In this document: positions 1 through 7,499 of the stretch, one piece after another
Layout: the number at the start of each line of letters is the position of its first letter
How positions within the stretch are numbered: the first letter of the stretch is position 1
From: Ignavibacteria bacterium UBA2333
GTDB lineage: Bacteria > Bacteroidota > Ignavibacteria > Kapaibacteriales > Kapaibacteriaceae
NCBI GenBank assembly: GCA_002344895.1
Contig: DDUR01000012.1
Location: 1 to 27,296 of the forward strand
Reading direction: 5' to 3'
DNA: 27,296 nucleotides
Notes under the pieces: generated by a model
What the model was told of the DNA's origin: nothing
What the model saw: only the letters and a program-made list of their open reading frames with translations
The model's database searches: none
Program-made: the position numbers and the translations under genes

Positions 1-171
1 GAGAAGTCTCCCGGAGAATCTTTTGAGAATCTTTTTCGGCTGAAAGGCTGGACATAGAAAACGCAACGAATCAATTCTCCGGGAGAAGTCTCCCGGAGAA
101 TCTTTTTCGGCTGAAAGGCTGGACATAGAAAACGCAACGAATCAATTCTCCGGGAGAAGTCTCCCGGAGAA
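1..171. repeat. 71-bp repeats carrying 28-bp dyads
   Basis: Two full units and a leading partial one. The word GAGAAGTCTCCCGGAGAAT recurs at 1, 83 and 154. The last two copies are 71 bp apart. The first two are 82 bp apart because of an 11-bp insertion around 20-30. Each junction is a near-perfect inverted repeat, arms ATTCTCCGGGAGA and TCTCCCGGAGAAT around the dinucleotide AG (73-100 and 144-171). The unit body contains TTTTTCGGCTGAAAGGCTGG. The array lies beyond the 3' end of the LolA-like gene (minus strand), so it could act as a terminator or mRNA-stabilising structure, or be a REP-like element. It may extend left of the window. Confidence 0.85.
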
Positions 172-210
172 TGTGTGAGGAGAATGTGTGAGAATGTGTG
201 CGAATCTGTC
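168..210. repeat. short tandem repeat, 10-bp unit
   Basis: Copies of AGAATGTGTG at 168-177, 181-190 and 191-200, followed by a degenerate copy at 201-210. The tract joins the dyad array to the stop codon of the LolA-like gene. Slippage of the GAGAAT word shared with the dyad arm may have produced it. Confidence 0.7.
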
Positions 211-219
211 GAAGTATAG

Positions 220-816
220 CTAGCGGAGATCGACAACGTTCCAACCCTTGGCAGGCTTATACACAAACGCCGATGCAGGAATCTTGCCGTTTGTTCGGAC
301 GTTCGAAAGGGCCCAGGTTGTTGTTTGACCATTCTCTGTTACGGTAACAGACTTGATGGCAAAATCAGATACATTCACGTCAACAGTTGCGCGCGTAACT
401 CCCGCTATCACAGCACCATTCTGACGGGGTTCCAGTATGAATTTGATCTCTGCCTTCGTTTTCGAGTGCACGCGTACATCGTAGACACCGAGAATTGAGA
501 AGAAGACGCGTTCGAGTGAGACATCTTCGGATGAGGCATCATAGGAGCTAATGACGACGGTTTTGTCAGCCGCATTCGATGACCAGACTGTTCGACCATC
601 ACAGACAATCTTCATGTGGCCAGCTGTAATTGAATACCGACCTCCCTTAGATGCCTTCACCATCCCTTTCATTCCCGATGCATCAGAGAATGCGCATGAG
701 ATGGATGTGAGGGCTCCGTACGTAGTCCGAAAACGCTGGATGTCGGATGACTGGGAATACACATGCGTTACGCACAGCATCATAAGTACGGTGAACGTAA
801 GGACGCGAGGTGCCAT
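220..816 (-). CDS. LolA-like outer-membrane lipoprotein carrier protein
   Basis: 198 aa. An N-terminal signal peptide ends near VYSQ (residues 18-21), so the protein is probably periplasmic. The part around residues 55-92 (GGRYSITAGHMKIVCDG, then TVWSSN and KTVVISSYD) has the LolA/LolB pattern of a greasy strand followed by 'DG+TVW.YN...K.V.I'. Length suits the family. LolA ferries lipoproteins from the LolCDE complex across the periplasm. The gene lies 42 nt downstream of the DUF3108 gene on the same strand and is probably the last gene of that operon. No strong ribosome binding site is visible before the ATG at 816. Family-level call; exact substrate unknown. Confidence 0.72.
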   Translation of the reverse strand: MAPRVLTFTVLMMLCVTHVYSQSSDIQRFRTTYGALTSISCAFSDASGMKGMVKASKGGRYSITAGHMKIVCDGRTVWSSNAADKTVVISSYDASSEDVSLERVFFSILGVYDVRVHSKTKAEIKFILEPRQNGAVIAGVTRATVDVNVSDFAIKSVTVTENGQTTTWALSNVRTNGKIPASAFVYKPAKGWNVVDLR

Positions 817-858
817 TGGTAATCTCGAAGAATAAATGTGAGTAACAGTCTGGCTGAA

Positions 859-1701
859 TTAGTCAGCGTCGCGAACGCGAGAGGGGAGCGGACCTCGCAG
901 GCCTCGATAGGACTTAAGTTCTGCATCGATGCTACCAATGAGGATCTTGGAACTTACCTTGACGGGTATCTTCCGCTCATCATCACTGAGCCAGATAAGG
1001 ATTCTGCCTTCACTCTTAAACAGTCCGCCTGACTTGATGATTGGTTCAACGACTATTGTGTTGAACACACCTGCTTCAACCTCGATTTGTTGACGACCAT
1101 GAACCAGTACTTTTAGTTCGTGTGTCTCCCTATCAAAAAAGTTTTGAAGCAAGATTGCATCACCCTTTTTGAGTTTCGAAAGATCATGCGTCCTGATGTA
1201 GTAAAAAGCTGAAACGATGTCATGTATGTACGGAGGGACGGGAAACGTTCCCTCCGTTGTGATTGCTGAATTCTTTACTTGATCAAATGTTGCCGTGAAG
1301 TCCTTACTAAATCCGCCCTCACGAATCTGTTGTTCAAACTTCCACGGAAAAATCCCGTCAACGTCAACAAGCGTTCGATATTTGTCACGAACCTTATAGA
1401 TGAACTCGAGACTTTTTAACGAGGCAACATCGAATCGGATGTCGTAACACTTCCGTCCATCAACGTAGACTGGTTCTTTACCAACTTGAAAGGCTGCAAC
1501 ACCTGCAGTTACAAACTTGTAGCCAACCTTGTAGTCGAGGCGTTCGCCATAACCGAATGCTTCGTTCGGTACATACCGTAATGGTTGCGGATCTCCCGCC
1601 TTCACAGCAACATGTGAAGGTGAACAAAGGACTAGGGCAACAAGTGCCACGAGGAGGCGAGTTGGCTTCATGGACGAATGTAACGACGTCGGCGACGTCA
1701 T
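859..1701 (-). CDS. DUF3108 family secreted protein
   Basis: 280 aa from the ATG at 1701, which overlaps the stop of the upstream DUF2130 gene in an ATGA, suggesting translational coupling. A second ATG at 1671 (MKPTRLLVALVAL) begins a more classic signal peptide but has no clear Shine-Dalgarno. After the signal sequence, 'GYGERLDYKVGYKFVTAGVA' at about residues 51-70 and the later 'IREGGFSKDFTATFD', 'PPYIHDIVSAFYYIRT' and 'LLQNFFDRETHELKVLVHGRQQIE' stretches are typical of DUF3108. This is a periplasmic or envelope beta-rich family of unknown function, frequent in Bacteroidota. The LolA-like neighbour supports an envelope role. The molecular activity cannot be read from the sequence. Confidence 0.8.
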   Translation of the reverse strand: MTSPTSLHSSMKPTRLLVALVALVLCSPSHVAVKAGDPQPLRYVPNEAFGYGERLDYKVGYKFVTAGVAAFQVGKEPVYVDGRKCYDIRFDVASLKSLEFIYKVRDKYRTLVDVDGIFPWKFEQQIREGGFSKDFTATFDQVKNSAITTEGTFPVPPYIHDIVSAFYYIRTHDLSKLKKGDAILLQNFFDRETHELKVLVHGRQQIEVEAGVFNTIVVEPIIKSGGLFKSEGRILIWLSDDERKIPVKVSSKILIGSIDAELKSYRGLRGPLPSRVRDAD

Positions 1702-2897
1702 GAGCGTGTATCGTTCTCAGATCCTGGAAGTTCTAGGGGGCGAAGGGGGCCAAGTGTACCTCCGGCAATTCCTTCAATAGATCCCCACATCCTCGTTGAT
1801 GCGGTAACGACGCGCTCAAGTTGCTTTTCACGGGCCTTCCAGATCCGTTCCATGGCCGTCCTTTCCTTTTGAAGGTCAACCTGCATGGCTTGAAACCCCT
1901 CAACGATAGCTTCAATCTCCATCCGAAACTCAGATCCTGTAAGGTAGGAATAGAGAAGGGCCATCTTATCGATGGTGTTTTCCTGTGAAGACGCGGTTTC
2001 GCCAACACGGATGACGAGAACACGCAGTACGTGGATGAGGGCCTTAAACTCGTCAAATCGACAAATCCAGATACCCTGACGCTGTCCAAACCGTTCCATG
2101 TCCTTCGGAAGGACTTCGGAGACAAGAAGGCCAACCTCTGCCCCGCTCGACCTCATGTCTTCCTTGAACTTCTCGATCCACTTGTTATCGAAGGACTTTG
2201 TGCGTTTACTTTCAATCTGTATTGTTCCAAGCACACGTCCTTTGTCATGTACTCGTAACAAGCAGTCGGCGCCCCTTTGCCCCTTACCCACTTCATCAAT
2301 GATGTCGTAGGGGAATGTCTGTCGTAAAAACTCTTCGATTGCAAGTTCTTGGACTTCTCCCTGCAACTGTTGAGAGCCCTGTTCCATACGACGTTTCATG
2401 TCTTCGGCCGTACGACGCGCATCTTCAAGTTGTTTATCCTTTTCACGCAGTGCCATTTCATAACGTTCGGCTTCTTGCCGACGTTGTTCGTCAAGGCGCT
2501 CGGCATTTTTCCGCGACTCAAGAGCAAATCGCTCTTCAGCAGCCATTCGTGCTGCTTTTTCGACACGTTCGCGTTCTTCGTACAACCGCTTTTCGAGCTC
2601 TAACTCGCGCTCTTCATCTTTACGACGCATCTCGTCTTTTAAACGAATGAGCTCAACTTCCTTCGTCCGTGCTTCGGCGAGCGCTTTGTCGCGTTCTGCC
2701 TTTTCTTCACGTAAGGCACGCACTTCGGCCTCAGTTGATTCACGAGCCTTTCTCGCACCTTCCTCTTGAGCTCGTTGTACGGCGTCGGCGAGTTTGGCCG
2801 ACATTTCAGACTCAACACGCTCTCGTGTCCTACGTTCGAGAACGTCCTCAACGTCTATGCTTGCACCGCATGACGGACAGGTAATGTTGGATTCCAT
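1698..2897 (-). CDS. DUF2130 protein with long coiled coil and possible PD-(D/E)XK core
   Basis: 399 aa. Residues 7-11 are CPSCG, a half zinc-ribbon common at the start of DUF2130 proteins. Residues about 20-175 are an almost uninterrupted charged heptad-like coiled coil rich in E, R, K and A. Residues about 178-360 form the DUF2130 core (ELAIEEFLRQTFPYDIIDEV, then GADCLL and IQIESKRTKSF). D211, E229 and K231 with the following KW suggest a PD-(D/E)XK nuclease-like active site; that reading is inference. The start at 2897 is the only one retaining the CPSCG motif, yet its A is also the last base of the tRNA gene upstream, leaving no leader with a ribosome binding site. The 3' end overlaps the DUF3108 start. 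Confidence 0.85.
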   Translation of the reverse strand: MESNITCPSCGASIDVEDVLERRTRERVESEMSAKLADAVQRAQEEGARKARESTEAEVRALREEKAERDKALAEARTKEVELIRLKDEMRRKDEERELELEKRLYEERERVEKAARMAAEERFALESRKNAERLDEQRRQEAERYEMALREKDKQLEDARRTAEDMKRRMEQGSQQLQGEVQELAIEEFLRQTFPYDIIDEVGKGQRGADCLLRVHDKGRVLGTIQIESKRTKSFDNKWIEKFKEDMRSSGAEVGLLVSEVLPKDMERFGQRQGIWICRFDEFKALIHVLRVLVIRVGETASSQENTIDKMALLYSYLTGSEFRMEIEAIVEGFQAMQVDLQKERTAMERIWKAREKQLERVVTASTRMWGSIEGIAGGTLGPLRPLELPGSENDTRS

Positions 2898-2972
2898 GGT
2901 GGGCCCGGCAGGATTTGAACCTGCGACCGACGGATTATGAGTCCGCTGCTCTCACCGCTGAGCTACGAGCCC
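2897..2972 (-). tRNA. tRNA with CAU anticodon (elongator Met or Ile2)
   Basis: A 76-nt cloverleaf can be folded by eye. The acceptor GGGCTCG pairs with CGGGCCC; the D arm is GCTC/GAGC, the anticodon arm GCGGA-CTCATAA-TCCGT (anticodon at 2937-2939) and the T arm GCAGG-TTCAAAT-CCTGC, followed by discriminator A and an encoded CCA. It is not an initiator tRNA by its paired 1-72 position. Elongator Met and lysidine-modified Ile2 both carry this anticodon and cannot be told apart safely here. Its CCA end abuts the DUF2130 coding sequence. Confidence 0.96.
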
Positions 2973-2981
2973 CCTTGACGG

Positions 2982-3013
2982 AGTTCTTCGAATCGTTTGA
3001 ACAAAGAAGAACT
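2982..3013 (-). other. inverted repeat between barrel gene and tRNA
   Basis: Arms AGTTCTTC (2982-2989) and GAAGAACT (3006-3013) are perfectly complementary, with a 16-nt loop. It lies just after the stop of the barrel gene and before the tRNA on the minus strand. There is no T-tract, so a factor-independent terminator is doubtful. It may be an attenuating hairpin or an operator of the tRNA promoter. Confidence 0.4.
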
Positions 3014-3020
3014 GCAAAGA

Positions 3021-3794
3021 TCAGTTAAACAGACCTATGAACAAGCCTATCTGGGCGTTTAAGGACGACATTGAGATGTTCGTCGGAACGTTTGAAACAA
3101 CTGCCGTCCGGTTCGCTAACCAATCACCCTTCCCCACCTCAAGTGTGTACGCTGCTTGACCTCGAACACAGAGCCAGGCGGAAAGGTTGTACTCGATATT
3201 CAAACGCGGTTGAACGTAGATCACATTGCGACGCAGGTCTGAAAATCCAGAAACGGACGACACTGGGAAGGGCACGGTATAGTCGAGATTGGCCGGTGCT
3301 TGATAGACCTGTATCGTCTGTGAGCCCCAACCAAATCCTACGCCAGGCAGGATAGCCAAGCCCTTGAGCGGCTGAATTCCATAATCGATATGGACGGTGC
3401 GTGATCCAAGGGAGTATTCGAGCGTACGTTTGAAGGCAGGCACTTCGTTAACGGCAGCAAAGTCCTTTGTGGATTGTACGTTCCCTGAGACCCATGAAAA
3501 ACCTACACGAAGATTCTTCACAAAGCCGATGGCGGCGAAAAATTCTGCTCCTGCCTGAAAGACAGGACCGTTCAGGTTGTCGAGCTGGAGGCTGGTAGCC
3601 ATCGCATTCACATCATCAAGTGGTGCAAAGTTGAAGGTGGCCACGGGACCCACACCGACGGCGAAATAGGGGACGTCTTCGTCTTTAAGGGGTACTCCCT
3701 CGTCAAACGAAAGTTCATCCAGGCGATCGTCCTGGGCAGATGCTGAAACAACGGCAAAGGAAAGGATCATGACGGCGATCAGGTGCCGAATCAT
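3021..3794 (-). CDS. putative outer-membrane beta-barrel protein
   Basis: 257 aa from the ATG at 3794, chosen because MIRHLIAVMILSFAVVSASAQ is a clear signal peptide; a longer open frame to 4073 would run into manC. The mature part alternates hydrophobic and polar residues with many aromatic and glycine positions (PYFAVGVGPVATFNF, NLRVGFSWVSGNV, LAILPGVGFGWGSQT, VYVQPRLNIEYNLS-type strands). It ends with a beta-strand GLFIGLFN whose last residue is Asn rather than the usual Phe. This fits a small outer-membrane barrel, but I do not recognise a named family. It is divergent from manC with a 72-nt intergenic region. Confidence 0.75.
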   Translation of the reverse strand: MIRHLIAVMILSFAVVSASAQDDRLDELSFDEGVPLKDEDVPYFAVGVGPVATFNFAPLDDVNAMATSLQLDNLNGPVFQAGAEFFAAIGFVKNLRVGFSWVSGNVQSTKDFAAVNEVPAFKRTLEYSLGSRTVHIDYGIQPLKGLAILPGVGFGWGSQTIQVYQAPANLDYTVPFPVSSVSGFSDLRRNVIYVQPRLNIEYNLSAWLCVRGQAAYTLEVGKGDWLANRTAVVSNVPTNISMSSLNAQIGLFIGLFN

Positions 3795-3836
3795 GCGTGA
3801 CTCCGAATTGAGATGAAGCTCGAAAATACGGGTTGG

Positions 3837-3844
3837 TAGATTTG
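3837..3844 (+). promoter_or_regulatory. possible -7 element of the manC promoter
   Basis: TAGATTTG matches the Bacteroidetes housekeeping -7 consensus TAnnTTTG and lies 22 nt before the manC start codon. No convincing -33 TTTG sits at the expected distance, so support is limited to the single element. Confidence 0.35.
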
Positions 3845-3866
3845 CAGAGACCAAAAAGGATGTGAG

Positions 3867-4961
3867 ATGAAAATTGTTGCCGTCGTTCTGGCAGGTGGCC
3901 TCGGTCTGAGGCTCTGGCCACGAAGCACCGAACATAAGCCTAAACAGTTCGTTCACGTTCTGGGTGAGGGGACGCTCATCCAGAATACTGTGTCGCGACT
4001 GCTGCCATTTCTCCAGCCTGCCGACATCCACGTTGTGACGACGATGGATATTGCCGATCACGTACGCGATCAACTTCCGATGATCGCCGATACGAACATC
4101 ATGTTAGAACCGTTCGGGCGTAACACCGGGCCAGCTATAGCATTGGCAACAACGCTACTCAGCGAGCGGTGTGACGATGATACCGTCATTGTCGTGCTTC
4201 CAAGTGACCACGTTGTGCAGAATGTTCGCGAGTTCCACATTACTCTTGATCGTGCTTGCGCTGCTGCCTCACTGGAAGACGTTATTGTCACCATTGGCGT
4301 TATGCCAACACGAGCCGAGACGGGCTTCGGATACATTCAGATGGGCGACGTTGTTCCGTCTGAAAATCCTGTTCTTCGTGGATATGTAAAAACCGTAACA
4401 ACGTTTGCCGAAAAGCCTGATCTCGCAACTGCGCAACGATTTGTAGATGCTGGTGACTTCGTATGGAATAGTGGGATCTTCGTCGCACGAATAGGTGTCT
4501 TACGGGCAGCTATACAAACACATCTTCCTGATCATGGCCCACTGTTTCACATGCTGGAAAAGGGGCGAGAAAGGGGCGACGGAGTTGATGCGTTACATGA
4601 TATTTATCGACAGATGCGCAGTGTGTCGTTCGACATTGGCGTGATGGAACAGGCAGATAATGTGCGGGTTGTGGAAGGTACATTCGGTTGGAGCGACGTA
4701 GGCACATGGGATGAACTGTATCGATTGTCGATGAAGGACGGAAAGAATAACGTGATCGAAGGAAACGTGGCAACCCTCAATACAACAAACACCCTGGTAT
4801 CAGGATCTACAGGTAAACTTATTGGTCTTGTCGGCGTTGACAATCTTATTGTCGTTGAAACGGACTCGGCAATTCTCATTTGCCCGCGAGGTAAGGCAGA
4901 GCAAACTCGAGATCTTGTCGACTTTATGCGCCGTCGTAACATTGTAGGGAGAAAGTCATAA
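3867..4961 (+). CDS. manC: mannose-1-phosphate guanylyltransferase
   Basis: 364 aa. It forms GDP-mannose from GTP and mannose-1-phosphate in the cytoplasm, feeding capsule, O-antigen and glycoprotein sugar synthesis. The N-terminal nucleotide-binding signature GGLGLRLWP (residues 10-18) followed by PKQF (25-28) is diagnostic. Also present are LPSDHVV, ETGFGYI, FAEKPD and FVWNSGIF, all standard for this family. The protein ends after the nucleotidyltransferase and short beta-helix part, so it is the monofunctional short form without a phosphomannose isomerase domain. A purine-rich AAAAGGATG precedes the start. rlpA follows after only 2 nt, so the two are probably cotranscribed although functionally unrelated. 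Confidence 0.95.
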   Translation: MKIVAVVLAGGLGLRLWPRSTEHKPKQFVHVLGEGTLIQNTVSRLLPFLQPADIHVVTTMDIADHVRDQLPMIADTNIMLEPFGRNTGPAIALATTLLSERCDDDTVIVVLPSDHVVQNVREFHITLDRACAAASLEDVIVTIGVMPTRAETGFGYIQMGDVVPSENPVLRGYVKTVTTFAEKPDLATAQRFVDAGDFVWNSGIFVARIGVLRAAIQTHLPDHGPLFHMLEKGRERGDGVDALHDIYRQMRSVSFDIGVMEQADNVRVVEGTFGWSDVGTWDELYRLSMKDGKNNVIEGNVATLNTTNTLVSGSTGKLIGLVGVDNLIVVETDSAILICPRGKAEQTRDLVDFMRRRNIVGRKS

Positions 4962-4963
4962 AA

Positions 4964-5650
4964 ATGTACATCATATGTGCGGTTTGTTGCATCTTGTTCG
5001 CTGTAGCTGTACGAGGTCAAGACACATCTGCGACTCGCGAACAACGGAGACGTACAGCTGACTCGTTGAGGTCGGCTTGGGCAGATTTGTGGAAGCGGAG
5101 TGACTCTCTTCGTATCGAATCGATGTACCTACGTATACGAAGTGATAGTATCCGAAGAGTACTTGCTGCAGATTCAAGTTCTGATGCAGCAATTATTGAA
5201 GCTGTATCGTCACGCGCGTCAACACATCGGCACGCAGACGCGGTGCGAAAGGGTAATGTCAAGGAAGGGCGAACTGTTTCTGATTCAGTGTCACTTGATG
5301 TGTTGCGTGTAACACCCGACACTGGAGTTGCATCATTTTACGCCGATGCCTTTCATGGCAAACGAACGTCGAGTGGAGCTGTCTATGACATGAACGCTCG
5401 CACATGTGCACATCGCTGGTTACCGTTCGGCACAATCGTTGAGGTTACCAATCTCCAGAACGGAAAAACCGTCCGCGTTTCCGTTACGGATCGTGGACCC
5501 TGGAAACACGGACGGCTTATTGATGTCTCAAAAGGCGCAGCGAAAGAATTGGACTTCATTCGCAGTGGTACAACGCGCGTTACGATTCGTGTAGTTGATA
5601 GCCTGGAAACAAACGCTGATGAGACTGAGGACGGCTTAGAGGAACGGTAA
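4964..5650 (+). CDS. rlpA: RlpA-like double-psi beta-barrel protein (septal lytic transglycosylase family)
   Basis: 228 aa. Residues 1-19 form a signal peptide (MYIICAVCCILFAVAVRG). Residues about 20-115 are a low-complexity, Arg/Ser/Asp-rich linker with coiled-coil character. Residues about 120-215 are the double-psi beta-barrel: VASFYADAFHGKRTSSGAVYD matches the RlpA opening, and VTDRGPWKHGRLIDVSKGAAKEL matches its Asp-containing active-site half. RlpA proteins cleave peptide-free glycan strands at the septum in some species; activity here is inferred only. No SPOR domain follows the barrel. The last 15 nt overlap the 3' end of gcvT on the other strand. Confidence 0.88.
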   Translation: MYIICAVCCILFAVAVRGQDTSATREQRRRTADSLRSAWADLWKRSDSLRIESMYLRIRSDSIRRVLAADSSSDAAIIEAVSSRASTHRHADAVRKGNVKEGRTVSDSVSLDVLRVTPDTGVASFYADAFHGKRTSSGAVYDMNARTCAHRWLPFGTIVEVTNLQNGKTVRVSVTDRGPWKHGRLIDVSKGAAKELDFIRSGTTRVTIRVVDSLETNADETEDGLEER

Positions 5651-6727
5651 CTTGATAACCTCGGCAGGGAAGGTAGTGCCGCGTGCTGCTATCTCAATGG
5701 CTGTACCAGGGGATGCCAGGTCGATTCGCACGTAACCAAGGCCAATTCCTGTTCCGAGTCCAGGTGACGTATTACCGCTTGTTACCTTACCAACGGAAGC
5801 TCCACCGGATACGATATCGTAACCAGATCGCGGAATAAGTTTTTCGGATTTCATGACAAACCCGACAAGTCTACGTGTTGGACCTTCTTCCTTTACGCGG
5901 GCGATCACATCTGAACCATTAAAACTACCCTTGGCAAGTTTTGTAATCCAGCCTAATCCTGCTTCAATCGGATTTGTTGTGCCATCGATGTCATTGCCGT
6001 ACAGACAGTAACCTTTCTCAAGACGCAGTGTATCACGCGCTCCGAGGCCGATCCACGAAATACCCTTTGAAGCACCAGCCTCAAAAATCTTTGTTGTTAC
6101 ATCAAGGACATTTGCTGAACGATGATCAATGTAGAGCTCAAAGCCGATCTCGCCTGTGTAGCCTGTACGCGAAATGATCATTGGAGCTCCAGCGAGAACA
6201 CCCTCAACAAACGAGTAGTACGGAATCTCCGAGAGATTGACATCTGTGAGTGTCTGTAAGACGTCGAGGGACGCTGGACCCTGCACGGCAAGTAGGCTGA
6301 TTTCATCACTCTCATCCGTTACGGACACGTTAGCAAAGCCAGCGGCATTCGTTTGGACCCACGCAAAATCTTTGTCAACATTGGCTCCGTTCACCACGAG
6401 CATATAGGAGTTTTCGGCTAGACAGTAGACAAGAAGATCATCAACGATTCCACCATCTTCCGTACACATGGCAGAGTACTGAGCCTTGCCCGGTGTGAGT
6501 TTCGACGCATCGTTAATCGAGATTTTCTGAATGAGGGCGAGGGCGTCTGAACCCTTCACAAAGAACTCACCCATATGAGAGACATCGAAGACACCAACAC
6601 CATTGCGGACAATGCGGTGTTCTTCAAGGATGCCAGTCGGATATTGAATCGGCATCTCAAAGCCGGCAAACGATACCATTTTGGCACCGGCCTGAACATG
6701 CATGTTGTGGAAGGCTGTTTTTTTCAT
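5636..6727 (-). CDS. gcvT: aminomethyltransferase (glycine cleavage system T protein)
   Basis: 363 aa from the ATG at 6727, preceded by AGGA at a good distance. The frame stays open further upstream but lacks homology-like sequence there. The protein transfers the aminomethyl-derived C1 unit from H-protein to tetrahydrofolate. Family landmarks are HVQAGAKMVSFAGFEMPIQY near the start, FDVSHMGEF, LTPGKAQYSAMCTEDGGIVDDLLVY containing the conserved catalytic Asp of the family, SRTGYTGEIGFELY and GLGARDTLRLEKGYCLYG. Length is typical. No gcvH or gcvP is adjacent, so the system is dispersed. The 3' end overlaps rlpA convergently. Confidence 0.95.
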   Translation of the reverse strand: MKKTAFHNMHVQAGAKMVSFAGFEMPIQYPTGILEEHRIVRNGVGVFDVSHMGEFFVKGSDALALIQKISINDASKLTPGKAQYSAMCTEDGGIVDDLLVYCLAENSYMLVVNGANVDKDFAWVQTNAAGFANVSVTDESDEISLLAVQGPASLDVLQTLTDVNLSEIPYYSFVEGVLAGAPMIISRTGYTGEIGFELYIDHRSANVLDVTTKIFEAGASKGISWIGLGARDTLRLEKGYCLYGNDIDGTTNPIEAGLGWITKLAKGSFNGSDVIARVKEEGPTRRLVGFVMKSEKLIPRSGYDIVSGGASVGKVTSGNTSPGLGTGIGLGYVRIDLASPGTAIEIAARGTTFPAEVIKLPFL

Positions 6728-6755
6728 CGTGAATTCCTGTCGTATCATGGAGCGG

Positions 6756-6763
6756 CAAAGATA
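6756..6763 (-). promoter_or_regulatory. gcvT: possible -7 element of the gcvT promoter
   Basis: On the minus strand this reads TATCTTTG, an exact match to the Bacteroidetes -7 consensus TAnnTTTG, 28 nt upstream of the gcvT start codon. A matching -33 element at 19-21 bp is not evident. Confidence 0.4.
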
Positions 6764-6794
6764 GGCAGACCACCTACCAGAACACGGATGAACA

Positions 6795-7313
6795 ATGAGA
6801 GCTCTCGTATTTACAATTGTCGGATTCACACTGACAATTCTCTGGTTTCTGTTTGAAAGTATGATCGGCTGGCACGACGAAACACTGACGTTTGGATCTG
6901 AAGTCGCTTGGTTCTGTATCCCGATCATCACGACACTCGGCTCAATGATTGTCGGCCGGACATCTTCGGACGGACCGTATAGATATATCCAGGCTGTGCG
7001 GACGGGACTGCTCGCTGCGGTGTTCGGCGGCGTCGGTGTAGGCCTTGCATGGTTACTATACATTGTCGTTCTTGACCCCTCATATCTTGGAATGATGGTC
7101 GAACACCGCAGGCAAGCTGCTGTGGCACAAGGATTAACCGAAGGTCAAGTTCGCACGGTCGTTGCCGCCACCGTAACCGTGATGACTGTACCGATATCAA
7201 GTTTGACTGCCGTCGTGGCGGCAATACTGTCTGGTTCTGGCTTCGCCGCCCTTGGCGCACTACTTTTCCACATTTTCCCGAAAAAAACACTTGACCAAGG
7301 GGTATCTGATTGA
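6795..7313 (+). CDS. DUF4199-like four-helix membrane protein
   Basis: 172 aa, very hydrophobic, with four likely transmembrane segments at roughly residues 3-22, 36-54, 69-93 and 117-160. Two helices up front, an R-x-G-L-L-A-A start to the third, then a cytoplasmic or periplasmic linker with 'LTEGQVRTVV' before the last helix resemble DUF4199, a family common in Bacteroidota with no known function. GGATG lies 6 nt before the ATG. The gene is divergent to gcvT, and a strong terminator lies 113 nt after its stop. Confidence 0.65.
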   Translation: MRALVFTIVGFTLTILWFLFESMIGWHDETLTFGSEVAWFCIPIITTLGSMIVGRTSSDGPYRYIQAVRTGLLAAVFGGVGVGLAWLLYIVVLDPSYLGMMVEHRRQAAVAQGLTEGQVRTVVAATVTVMTVPISSLTAVVAAILSGSGFAALGALLFHIFPKKTLDQGVSD

Positions 7314-7329
7314 CTATGTTCGTAGTGCG

Positions 7330-7426
7330 TTCTTTTCGGTGGCAGAAGGCACAGCCCACCGGGTAGGACCTCGATTTAGAGTGTGGTGGGACTGGAATTT
7401 CGGGGGACGGGACCCCGTAGTTCCCT
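7330..7426 (+). ncRNA. possible structured RNA or 3' UTR before terminator
   Basis: No gene is seen between 7314 and 7499. The plus strand contains GGTGG...CCCACC (about 7340-7362) and a nested stem: GGGACT and AGTTCCC enclose CGGGG...CCCCG (about 7388-7425). This is immediately followed by the strong terminator. Such density of pairing suggests a stable RNA or structured UTR. I could not match it to 6S, SRP, tmRNA or a known riboswitch by eye. Confidence 0.3.
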
Positions 7427-7463
7427 AACGGCTTGGCGGTTACGCCAAGCCGTTTCGTTTTTT
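7427..7463 (+). terminator. factor-independent terminator
   Basis: Perfect 12-bp stem AACGGCTTGGCG / CGCCAAGCCGTT with a GTTA loop (7427-7454), followed by TCGTTTTTTT. The T-tract is only on the plus strand, so it ends transcription of the upstream DUF4199-like gene and/or the structured RNA. Confidence 0.9.
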
Positions 7464-7499
7464 AACGCTCCAAAACACCGATAAGAGTGCTGATAACCG

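Noticed and set aside
3795..4073. N-terminal extension of the barrel gene into the manC region
   Set aside because: The signal peptide begins at 3794, and the extension would overlap the well-supported 5' end of manC.
6728..7063. N-terminal extension of gcvT
   Set aside because: GcvT homology and a ribosome binding site place the start at 6727. The extension is antisense to the DUF4199-like gene.
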